This document shows positions 1-5,255 of a stretch of 5,255 bases of DNA, piece by piece. The stretch is taken from NCBI GenBank assembly GCA_030619415.1, contig JAUXBM010000145.1:1-5255 (forward strand), given 5' to 3'. Each line of letters begins with the position of its first letter. Position 1 is the stretch's first letter. Origin of the DNA: Chlorobiota bacterium. GTDB taxonomy: Bacteria > Bacteroidota > Bacteroidia > Bacteroidales > F082. Under the pieces are notes generated by a model. It was not told the DNA's origin and ran no database searches. It saw nothing but the letters and a program-made list of their open reading frames with translations. The translations under genes and the position numbers were made by a program.

Positions 1-987
1 GAGGATATCGAAAAAATCAGAAAGATGCTTGACAATTTGCTCGACCTGAGCTTTAAACAGGAAGCATTAATGGATGTGGTAAAGGAAACCTCTAAAAATG
101 ACCCCAAATACGTCGACAATACGGACCAGTTAAAACTGATTAAAGATGATTTCAAGATAGTCCACGATTCGTTGGTCGCACTGAGCAAGCGTCAAATGAT
201 GATCAGGCCCTTCGTTATTGGCGAATCTGAAAAAATCAACAATTATATCGACAGAGCGATTCAATCGCTACAAGAGCGCAAAACAGGAAAGGCATTAAGT
301 GAGCAGCAATATTCGATGACTTCGATGAATAACCTGGCGCTTATGCTGGCTGAATCGCTGGAGCAAATGCAATCCAGTATGATGATGCCCGGTATGATGA
401 AAGGTGAAGCATGTCCAAACCCTGGGCAGGGGCAACCAAGTCCAAGTCCAATGGAAGGCATTATGCAGATGCAGCAGCAAATGAACCAGGGAATGCAGCA
501 AAAAGGGAAGGAACAAGGAATGGGTGAAGGTGGCGGTGGTATAAATGGGCAGAGCGAAGAGCTGGCAAGAATGGCTGCAATGCAGGCGGAAATAAGGAGG
601 CGTCTTCAGCAATATTTAGACGAGACTAAAAGTAACCAGGGACAAGGCAATTCTATGAATAAGCTTATTGAGGAGATGAAGAAAACCGAAGACGATATTA
701 TTAACAGGCGAATAACACAAGAGACGCTTGAACGGCAAAAACAGATTGAAGTAAGATTGTTGAAATCTGAAAATGCCCGGCTGGAAAGGGAGAAAGAGAA
801 AAAACGTGAATCGAAAGAGGGGAAAAGCAGAAATACGGGTAACCAAAATATAGATTTGAAGTATAACACGAATAGTGATATTCAGGAAGAGATATTGATA
901 ACTGCCCCTATCGAAATGTCGCCCTATTACCGCGAGTTATTAAAGAAGTACATTTATAAATTGGAAAAAGAAAATGGTAGTCAATGA
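1..987 (+). CDS. DUF4175-family protein, C-terminal part (5' end outside window)
   Basis: The frame is open from base 1, so the gene starts upstream; 328 C-terminal residues are visible. The reading LDNLLDLSFKQEALM, then LVALSKRQ, then QQYSMTSMNNLALMLAESL matches, from memory, the C-terminal region of the large (about 1,100 aa) DUF4175 proteins of Bacteroidota. These usually have N-terminal membrane helices, which would lie outside this window. Residues about 121-186 (counting from base 1) are low-complexity, rich in Met, Gln, Gly and Pro (MMMPGMM, MQMQQQMNQGMQQ, GEGGGG). Residues about 240-280 are highly charged (Lys/Glu/Arg) and probably form a coiled coil. A conserved-looking tail (PIEMSPYYRELLKKY) precedes the stop. 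An internal ATG at base 25 could open a shorter frame, but the homology-like sequence continues upstream of it, so it is not the start. The biochemical role is unknown; a cell-envelope scaffold is only a guess. The stop overlaps the next gene by 14 bp, suggesting co-translation. Confidence 0.8.
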   Translation, partial: EDIEKIRKMLDNLLDLSFKQEALMDVVKETSKNDPKYVDNTDQLKLIKDDFKIVHDSLVALSKRQMMIRPFVIGESEKINNYIDRAIQSLQERKTGKALSEQQYSMTSMNNLALMLAESLEQMQSSMMMPGMMKGEACPNPGQGQPSPSPMEGIMQMQQQMNQGMQQKGKEQGMGEGGGGINGQSEELARMAAMQAEIRRRLQQYLDETKSNQGQGNSMNKLIEEMKKTEDDIINRRITQETLERQKQIEVRLLKSENARLEREKEKKRESKEGKSRNTGNQNIDLKYNTNSDIQEEILITAPIEMSPYYRELLKKYIYKLEKENGSQ

Positions 988-1465
988 TCAGTCGTTTGAA
1001 TTCGAACTTATCCCCCAGTCATTAAGAGAAATTGAGCATTTTGTCGACCTTATTTGCGATCAACTATTCATCAACGAAACATACTACGGAAATATTCTCA
1101 TGTCGGTGACAGAGTTTTTTAACCTGCTTATTTTACATCAGCAAAAAGGGACACTTATAATATCGTATAGTACAGATTATCAAGAAGTTAAGATAAAAAT
1201 ACAACCGGTTGGCCCAGAGGTGGTTAAGCGTATTGAGCAGGAAATTGAGGTAGAAAATATCCCTGATGATCAGGAGGATAAAGGCTTCTATCTGTTATCA
1301 AAACTTACCGATGAGGTTGAAATTAATGATAAAGATGCCATCTCATTAATTTTTGATATTAGCGCTTTGCACAATGAAGTTTATGAGCATCGAAAAAATA
1401 TGCTTCAAAACTTTTTTACTGCCGAAGAAAAGAAAAAGGTAAAGAAAAAAGATGATCAACTTTAA
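974..1465 (+). CDS. RsbW/GHKL-like small ATPase-fold protein, degenerate ATP site
   Basis: This 163-aa protein resembles the single-domain ATP-binding proteins of the anti-sigma-factor (RsbW/SpoIIAB, HATPase_c_2) type that commonly sit upstream of ybeY in Bacteroidota (from memory). The N-box region reads SVTEFFNLLILH (44-55). Glu47 and His55 have the spacing of the canonical E-x7-H, but the usual metal-binding Asn at position 51 is Leu, with an Asn one residue earlier. The G1 box (DxGxGF) is not recognisable; QPVGPEV (77-83) stands in its place, with Pro78 where the adenine-contacting Asp is expected. A G2-like segment, DKGFYLLSKLTDEVEI (102-117), is followed by the expected beta strand (ISLIFDIS). 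The fold is therefore likely, but ATP binding is doubtful. The C-terminus is Lys-rich (AEEKKKVKKKDDQL). The ATG lies in an A-rich context inside the end of the preceding gene, and ybeY starts within its last 14 bp, so the three genes look like one translationally coupled unit. The partner or target is unknown. Confidence 0.72.
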   Translation: MVVNDQSFEFELIPQSLREIEHFVDLICDQLFINETYYGNILMSVTEFFNLLILHQQKGTLIISYSTDYQEVKIKIQPVGPEVVKRIEQEIEVENIPDDQEDKGFYLLSKLTDEVEINDKDAISLIFDISALHNEVYEHRKNMLQNFFTAEEKKKVKKKDDQL

Positions 1466-1868
1466 CAGCCTAAAAGAAGGATTTGTTCTGTCAAATCCTG
1501 AATACCTGCGCACCTGGTTAAAAGCTGTTATTGAATCTGAAAAAAAGAAGCAAGGTGATATTCAATTTGTTTTCTGTGATGACGATTACCTCCTGACAAT
1601 AAACAGGGATTATCTCAATCATGATACCCTGACCGATATTGTCACCTTTCCTACATCAAATGACACCTCTGTAATTTCCGGCGAAATTTATATTAGTGTT
1701 GACCGGGTAACTGAAAATGCCAACATTGAAAATGTAATTTTTGTTGCAGAGCTTTCCAGGGTAATGGTTCACGGCGTATTACATTTGATGGGCTACAAGG
1801 ATCATCAAAACGGCGAAAAAATACAAATGCGCAGCAAAGAGGATTATTATCTAAATTTGCAGCCCTGA
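1452..1868 (+). CDS. ybeY: Endoribonuclease YbeY, rRNA maturation factor
   Basis: YbeY is a cytoplasmic zinc-dependent single-strand endoribonuclease. It acts in 16S rRNA 3'-end maturation and, in well-studied bacteria, in 70S ribosome quality control. This copy has 138 residues, typical for the short Bacteroidota forms. The N-terminal substrate-site motif reads INRDYLNHDTLTDIVTFP (50-67), followed by the beta strand SGEIYIS (76-82). The metal-site motif is HGVLHLMGYKDHQ (107-119), with His107 and His111 as the first two zinc ligands. The canonical motif is HGxLHLxGYDH; here a Lys is inserted, placing Asp117 at the expected third-ligand position and His118 one residue later. A GYKD form is usual in Bacteroidota as I remember it. 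The tail MRSKEDYYLNLQ matches the family's C-terminal MRxxE helix. The ATG overlaps the preceding gene by 14 bp in an A-rich stretch without a Shine-Dalgarno site. mnmG follows after 36 bp. Confidence 0.93.
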   Translation: MINFNSLKEGFVLSNPEYLRTWLKAVIESEKKKQGDIQFVFCDDDYLLTINRDYLNHDTLTDIVTFPTSNDTSVISGEIYISVDRVTENANIENVIFVAELSRVMVHGVLHLMGYKDHQNGEKIQMRSKEDYYLNLQP

Positions 1869-1881
1869 AAAAATCCCTGAT

Positions 1882-1897
1882 TGTTTCACGTGGAACA
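1882..1897. other. parS-like ParB-binding site 1 (upstream of mnmG)
   Basis: The 16-mer TGTTTCACGTGGAACA fits the widely conserved bacterial parS consensus TGTTNCACGTGNAACA. Its reverse complement, TGTTCCACGTGAAACA, is the classic Bacillus subtilis parS. The palindrome extends one base on each side (TTGTT...AACAA, 1881-1898). It occupies the 36-bp gap between ybeY and mnmG. The expected role is sequence-specific loading of the ParB/Spo0J CTP clamp for chromosome segregation. The sequence match is direct; ParB binding is inferred because parA and parB are not in the window. Confidence 0.9.
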
Positions 1898-1904
1898 AAT
1901 TGAA

Positions 1905-3773
1905 ATGTTTGAACATTATGACATCATCGTTGTTGGTGCCGGCCATTCCGGATCGGAGGCTGCAGCCGCTGCTGCAAACCTTGGGTCGAAGGTATTGCTG
2001 GTTACCATGAACATGAGCTCAATTGCTCAAATGTCGTGTAATCCTGCCATGGGTGGTATCGCAAAAGGACAGATTGTTCGTGAAATTGATGCGTTGGGCG
2101 GTTATTCAGGCCTGATCACGGATAAGACAATGATACAGTTCAGAATGCTGAATAAGTCAAAAGGACCTGCTATGTGGAGTCCCAGGGCACAGAGTGACCG
2201 TGTGTTGTTTTCTTCGGAATGGCGAAGCATGTTGGAGCAAACAACAAATCTTGATTTTTGGCAGGATATGGTTATTGGCGTGATCGTGAAAGACAGAAGG
2301 ATAACCGGCGTCAAGACTTCAATGGGGCATACCATCTATTCTAAAGCGGTAATTTTAACAAATGGTACATTCCTGAATGGGAAAATTCACATCGGTAAAA
2401 AGCAATTTGGAGGCGGTAGGATTGGAGACCCTGCATCCAATGGAATAACTGAGGAATTGCTTGAATTGGGTTTTGAAACTGACCGGATGAAAACAGGAAC
2501 ACCTGTCAGGGTGGACGGTCGTACGATTGATTTTTCGAAAATGGAAGAGCAAACCGGCGATGAAAACCCAGGTCATTTTTCCTATCTTAAAAAAGACAAA
2601 CTTACAAAGCAACGAAGCTGCTGGATAACTTATACTTCTACAAAAGTTCATGAAGTCCTTAAATTAGGATTTGATGATTCACCGATGTTTGCAGGCCGGA
2701 TAGAAGGCATTGGCCCAAGGTATTGCCCCTCAATCGAAGATAAAATTGAACGGTTTTCCGATAAAACAAGCCACCAGCTTTTTGTAGAGCCGGAAGGCTG
2801 GAATACAATCGAGTATTATGTAAATGGATTTTCATCCTCATTGCCTGATCACATCCAGGTGAAGGCTTTGAGAAAAATTGCCGGTTTTGAAAATGCGAAA
2901 ATATTTCGTCCGGGTTATGCCATTGAATATGATTACTTCCCTCCTACTCAATTAAAATATACGCTGGAAACCAAGCTGATCGAAAACCTCTATTTCGCCG
3001 GTCAAATTAACGGAACCACTGGTTACGAAGAAGCCGCAGCCCAGGGTTTGATGGCAGGAATTAATGCGCATTTAAAATTGCTAGAAAAGCCAGAATTTAT
3101 ACTCAACAGACACGAAGCTTATATTGGCGTCCTGATCGATGATTTAATTACAAAGGGTGTTGACGAACCTTACCGGATGTTTACATCCAGGGCTGAATAC
3201 CGAATTTTACTCCGTCAGGATAATGCCGATGTGCGACTGACCCCCAAAGCGTTTGAGCTTGGTCTTGCCGATGAAACACGACTTAATTTGGTTAAGAATA
3301 AAACCCGGAAAGTAAATCAACTTGTTGCATTTTTAAAACAAGAAAGCATTTCCCCGGAGGAAATTAACGCCACTTTACTGGAGAGCGAAACCTCACCCCT
3401 TAAACAGAAAACCAAGCTGGCTTCCCTTTTGTTGCGTCCCCAGTTAAATATTGGGCAGCTTGTGCAGAACAGTTCTATCTTGACCAATTATCTTCACAAA
3501 CACAAATTAGATGAGGATGTACTTGAAGAAGCCGAAATTCTTGTAAAGTATGATGGCTATATCAGTAAGGAAAAAGAGATGGCAGATAAAATGTCCAGAC
3601 TAGACGATATACCACTGAAAGATGAATTTGATTACCAACGATTGCAATCTCTTTCTTTTGAAGCCAGGGAAAAGTTGAGTAAAATCAGGCCAAAAACAAT
3701 CGGGCAGGCCTCCAGGATAAGTGGGGTTTCCCCCTCCGACATTAATGTTCTGGCTGTTTTTATAGGTAGATAA
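1905..3773 (+). CDS. mnmG: tRNA U34 5-carboxymethylaminomethyl synthesis enzyme MnmG (GidA)
   Basis: MnmG is the FAD-binding subunit of the MnmE-MnmG complex. The complex installs the carboxymethylaminomethyl (or aminomethyl) group on wobble uridine 34 of certain tRNAs, using methylene-tetrahydrofolate, GTP and NADH. From ATG 1905 it has 622 residues, a normal length. Visible marks are the N-terminal dinucleotide fold VVGAGHSGSEAA (GxGxxG at 11-16), MSCNPAMGG with Cys45, GTPVRVDGR (198-206), GPRYCPSIEDK with Cys274, the FAD motif FAGQINGTTGYEEAAAQG, TSRAEYRILLRQDNADVRLT, and the C-terminal tRNA/MnmE-interaction domain ending in IRPKTIGQASRISGVSP. The two cysteines correspond to the conserved pair (Cys47 and Cys277 in E. 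coli). The frame is open upstream to TTG 1881 and includes GTG 1890, but these codons lie in or at the edge of the parS site. Family members start just before the YDIIVVGAG strand, so ATG 1905 is preferred. The FAD motif has Ser where many homologs have Cys (GHSGSEAA versus GHAGCEAA), which looks harmless. It is probably in one operon with ybeY and the following methyltransferase. Confidence 0.97.
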   Translation: MFEHYDIIVVGAGHSGSEAAAAAANLGSKVLLVTMNMSSIAQMSCNPAMGGIAKGQIVREIDALGGYSGLITDKTMIQFRMLNKSKGPAMWSPRAQSDRVLFSSEWRSMLEQTTNLDFWQDMVIGVIVKDRRITGVKTSMGHTIYSKAVILTNGTFLNGKIHIGKKQFGGGRIGDPASNGITEELLELGFETDRMKTGTPVRVDGRTIDFSKMEEQTGDENPGHFSYLKKDKLTKQRSCWITYTSTKVHEVLKLGFDDSPMFAGRIEGIGPRYCPSIEDKIERFSDKTSHQLFVEPEGWNTIEYYVNGFSSSLPDHIQVKALRKIAGFENAKIFRPGYAIEYDYFPPTQLKYTLETKLIENLYFAGQINGTTGYEEAAAQGLMAGINAHLKLLEKPEFILNRHEAYIGVLIDDLITKGVDEPYRMFTSRAEYRILLRQDNADVRLTPKAFELGLADETRLNLVKNKTRKVNQLVAFLKQESISPEEINATLLESETSPLKQKTKLASLLLRPQLNIGQLVQNSSILTNYLHKHKLDEDVLEEAEILVKYDGYISKEKEMADKMSRLDDIPLKDEFDYQRLQSLSFEAREKLSKIRPKTIGQASRISGVSPSDINVLAVFIGR

Positions 3774-3778
3774 TAAAT

Positions 3779-3794
3779 CGTTTCACGTGGAACA
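3779..3794. other. parS-like ParB-binding site 2 (mnmG/methyltransferase junction)
   Basis: CGTTTCACGTGGAACA differs from the site at 1882-1897 only in its first base (C for T) and keeps the CACGTG core and both inner arms (GTTTCACGTGGAAC). It lies in the 13-bp gap after the mnmG stop codon and runs into the methyltransferase. The GTG of the palindrome core is that gene's start codon. The orientation is the same as site 1, about 1.9 kb away. Its role as a second ParB nucleation site is inferred from sequence only. Confidence 0.82.
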
Positions 3795-4686
3795 ACAAAC
3801 AAATATTATTCAAATCAAACAATGCCCTGTTTGCCGGAACACGTCATTTAAACCGTATTTAAAAACACAGGATTATTTTTTAACACAAGAACCTTTTACT
3901 ATTGATCAGTGCGAAAAGTGTTCATTCATTTTCACCAATCCAATTCCATCCAAAAGCGAACTTCCTAAATATTATGATTCTCCTGATTATCTTTCGCATA
4001 CAGTCAGAGGATGGAGTATAACCGGATCAATTTATAAGGCTTTGCGTAATCTGAATATCAGGAATAAGTATAAGATTGTTCAGCATTATAAGAAGATCGG
4101 GAAATTCCTTGATATTGGTTCTGGAACGGGGGAACTGCTGAATTACTTTAACCAAAAAGGGTGGGAGACTGTTGGCATTGAGCCTAATGAGAAGGCAAGG
4201 AATTACGCGATTGATAGCTACAACATTAATGTATTTGACGAGTCTAAGCTAGATGATTTGCAGGAGGATGGTTTTGATGTCATTTCGTTATGGCATGTTT
4301 TAGAACATGTTTATGACCTGGACGAAAGGATGAAGCAAATTCAAAAACTTGGAAAAAAAGACAGCTATGTTGTCATTGCCGTTCCAAATATCGAATCACC
4401 AGATGCTCAAAAATATAAAGATAAATGGGCTGCGCTCGACATACCACGTCATTTGTACCACTTTTCTAAAGGATCAATTCAAACATTGCTTGGCCGATAT
4501 AACATGGAGCTGGTTAAAATGTACCCGATGCGCTTAGATGCATTTTATGTGAGCCTGTTGAGTGAAAAATATCTGAACAAGAAAATCCCGGCTATTCCAG
4601 CATTTTTTAGTGGGATACAATCAAACCTAAAAGCCGGTAAGGAGAATAATTATTCCAGCATGATTTTTGTTGCTAAGCAAATTTAG
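3787..4686 (+). CDS. Class I SAM-dependent methyltransferase with N-terminal zinc ribbon
   Basis: A 299-aa soluble protein. The N-terminus carries two CxxC knuckles, CPVC (13-16) and CEKC (42-45), forming a probable zinc ribbon, followed by FIFTNPIPSKSELPKYY, a linker common in this methyltransferase group. The Rossmann domain has motif I FLDIGSGTGELL (107-118), an acidic ribose-binding position at Glu132 in GIEPNEKA, and FDVISLWHVLEHV (163-175), typical of the Methyltransf_23/UbiG-like family. VIAVPNIES is the later strand, and LDIPRHLYHFSKGSI is a segment often seen in these proteins. The substrate is not evident; homologs act on small molecules, sugars or lipids, or are uncharacterised. 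The start is GTG at 3787: an in-frame TAG lies at 3763-3765, and the next ATG, GTG or TTG codon in frame is at residue 86, beyond the zinc ribbon. The start codon sits inside parS site 2, and no Shine-Dalgarno sequence is seen. Only 13 bp separate it from mnmG, so it is probably co-transcribed. Confidence 0.88.
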   Translation: MEQQTNIIQIKQCPVCRNTSFKPYLKTQDYFLTQEPFTIDQCEKCSFIFTNPIPSKSELPKYYDSPDYLSHTVRGWSITGSIYKALRNLNIRNKYKIVQHYKKIGKFLDIGSGTGELLNYFNQKGWETVGIEPNEKARNYAIDSYNINVFDESKLDDLQEDGFDVISLWHVLEHVYDLDERMKQIQKLGKKDSYVVIAVPNIESPDAQKYKDKWAALDIPRHLYHFSKGSIQTLLGRYNMELVKMYPMRLDAFYVSLLSEKYLNKKIPAIPAFFSGIQSNLKAGKENNYSSMIFVAKQI

Positions 4687-4695
4687 CTAATTTTA
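4666..4695 (+). promoter_or_regulatory. Weak candidate Bacteroidota-type promoter for the sensor gene
   Basis: TTTG at 4666-4669, an 18-bp spacer, and TAATTTTA at 4688-4695 resemble the Bacteroidota sigma-ABfr pattern (TTTG ... TAnnTTTG), with a final-base mismatch in the -7 element and a slightly short spacer. Transcription would start near 4700-4705, about 25 nt before the ATG at 4726. The region is AT-rich, so chance occurrence is quite possible. Confidence 0.22.
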
Positions 4696-4725
4696 TTTCT
4701 TAAAGCTAAACACTCAGGCTGGCAG

Positions 4726-5255
4726 ATGAATTTCAAAAAGGCACCAAAGGGTCATAATAGCCCCATTACATTTTTTGTTTTTTCGCTTCTTATTTCAATC
4801 ATTTTTGTTTCGATTGTTTACATCGTCAATTATTCTTCCCGGGAAGAAAAAATTGTAGAAAGATTTCAAGACAAGCTGCTGGCTCAATTAACTGAACTTG
4901 CGAATAAGGGAGATCTGGTACAATCCTTAATTGTATCAGGTGAAGAAAATCTATGGCCAAAACTTGAAAGAATTGTAAATCAAGATAATACGTATGCTTT
5001 AGTGTTTTTTCATGATTCATTGTTATTTTGGAATAACAATCAAATCCCGGAATCATCATTGAAAGGGATTACACAGCAAGATCAAGTCCTTTATACAAAC
5101 AATGGCTGGTATTTATTTCATAAAGAGACGTATAAAGGGTATAAGGTCTATTTACTCAAACAAATTAAGTCAGTGTATTTGTTTGAGAATTTGATTTTAC
5201 CTGTGAAAATTAATGAAGATTTCAGCGATTGTCAAAATCTCAAATTTACTTTCGA
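4726..5255 (+). CDS. Membrane sensor protein, probably histidine kinase N-terminus (3' end outside window)
   Basis: An open frame from ATG 4726 runs off the window end, giving 176 residues. A short basic N-terminus (MNFKKAPKGH) is followed by one hydrophobic membrane helix at about 14-34 (ITFFVFSLLISIIFVSIVYIV). A non-cytoplasmic region then begins with a charged, probably helical stretch (39-61). The segments YALVFFHDSLLFWNNN (90-105), NNGWYLFHKE (125-134) and YKVYLLKQIKSVYLFEN (139-155) resemble, from memory, the periplasmic sensor part of large Bacteroidota histidine kinases, in which FWS-N, NGWY and IK-x-YPFEN-like phrases recur. No kinase domain (H-box, N-box, G-box) is inside the window, so this call rests on the sensor region alone; another type of membrane sensor is possible. 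It lies 39 bp after the methyltransferase, with no convincing terminator between. The start is supported by the immediate membrane anchor; no Shine-Dalgarno sequence is visible. Confidence 0.62.
   Translation, partial: MNFKKAPKGHNSPITFFVFSLLISIIFVSIVYIVNYSSREEKIVERFQDKLLAQLTELANKGDLVQSLIVSGEENLWPKLERIVNQDNTYALVFFHDSLLFWNNNQIPESSLKGITQQDQVLYTNNGWYLFHKETYKGYKVYLLKQIKSVYLFENLILPVKINEDFSDCQNLKFTF

Noticed and set aside
261..869. Long minus-strand reading frames opposite the DUF4175 gene
   Set aside because: They arise from the biased composition of the low-complexity and Lys/Glu-rich coding strand, contain no recognisable motifs, and lie wholly opposite a convincing gene.
1421..1452. A-rich runs at the end of the RsbW-like gene as a programmed frameshift into ybeY
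   Set aside because: The A AAA AAG heptamer at 1445-1451 is not in the zero-frame phase required for -1 slippage, and ybeY has its own ATG with a complete N-terminus.
1881..1904. TTG 1881 or GTG 1890 as the mnmG start, adding residues FHVEQIE
   Set aside because: The extension is simply the translated parS site. Homologs begin directly before YDIIVVGAG, and ATG 1905 gives a normal 622-aa protein.
3723..3733. GGGGTTTCCCC hairpin near the 3' end of mnmG
   Set aside because: It is a four-base-pair stem inside the conserved coding sequence for SGVSPSD, with no adjacent T-run; it is explained by coding.
4682..4710. Inverted repeat TTTAGCT ... AGCTAAA after the methyltransferase stop, as a terminator
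   Set aside because: The stem is 7 bp with only two G-C-type steps, the loop is 15 nt, and no T-tract follows (CACTCAGG). It is too weak to call a terminator.
1..5255. DnaA boxes or an origin of replication, suggested by parS and mnmG
   Set aside because: No cluster of TTATNCACA-like sites and no AT-rich intergenic region is visible; the longest gene gap is 39 bp. oriC, if near, is outside the window.

Overview
The window looks like a chromosomal segment from a member of the Bacteroidota, probably Bacteroidales or Marinilabiliales-like. The evidence is the gene content (a DUF4175-type protein, a small RsbW-like protein, a YbeY with the Bacteroidota-style GYKD motif), the A-rich sequence upstream of start codons in place of clear Shine-Dalgarno sites, and moderately AT-rich DNA. 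All recognisable genes are on the + strand and tightly packed. No RNA gene, mobile element or CRISPR array is visible, and no stretch over 300 bases lacks a gene.

Layout: 1-987 is the C-terminal part of a large DUF4175-family protein whose start lies outside the window. It overlaps by 14 bp a 163-aa RsbW/GHKL-like protein (974-1465), which overlaps by 14 bp the rRNA-maturation endonuclease gene ybeY (1452-1868). After 36 bp comes mnmG (1905-3773), which makes the FAD subunit of the tRNA U34 modification enzyme. Then 13 bp later comes a zinc-ribbon class I SAM methyltransferase (3787-4686). The window ends in the N-terminal 176 residues of a membrane-anchored sensor protein, probably a histidine kinase (4726-5255).

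The most notable non-coding feature is a pair of parS-like ParB-binding sites bracketing mnmG. The site at 1882-1897 is TGTTTCACGTGGAACA, whose reverse complement is the classic Bacillus subtilis parS sequence. The site at 3779-3794 differs from it only in the first base. The second site contains the GTG start codon of the methyltransferase. Such sites normally cluster near the replication origin, so the window is probably origin-proximal and may be a ParB loading zone.

Functionally, ybeY and mnmG form a translation-quality pair (16S rRNA maturation and tRNA wobble modification). The DUF4175 and RsbW-like genes are co-transcribed neighbours of unknown role. The RsbW-like protein appears to have lost key ATP-binding residues. 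No wholly new system is evident. The parS pair and the degenerate ATPase-fold protein deserve follow-up most.
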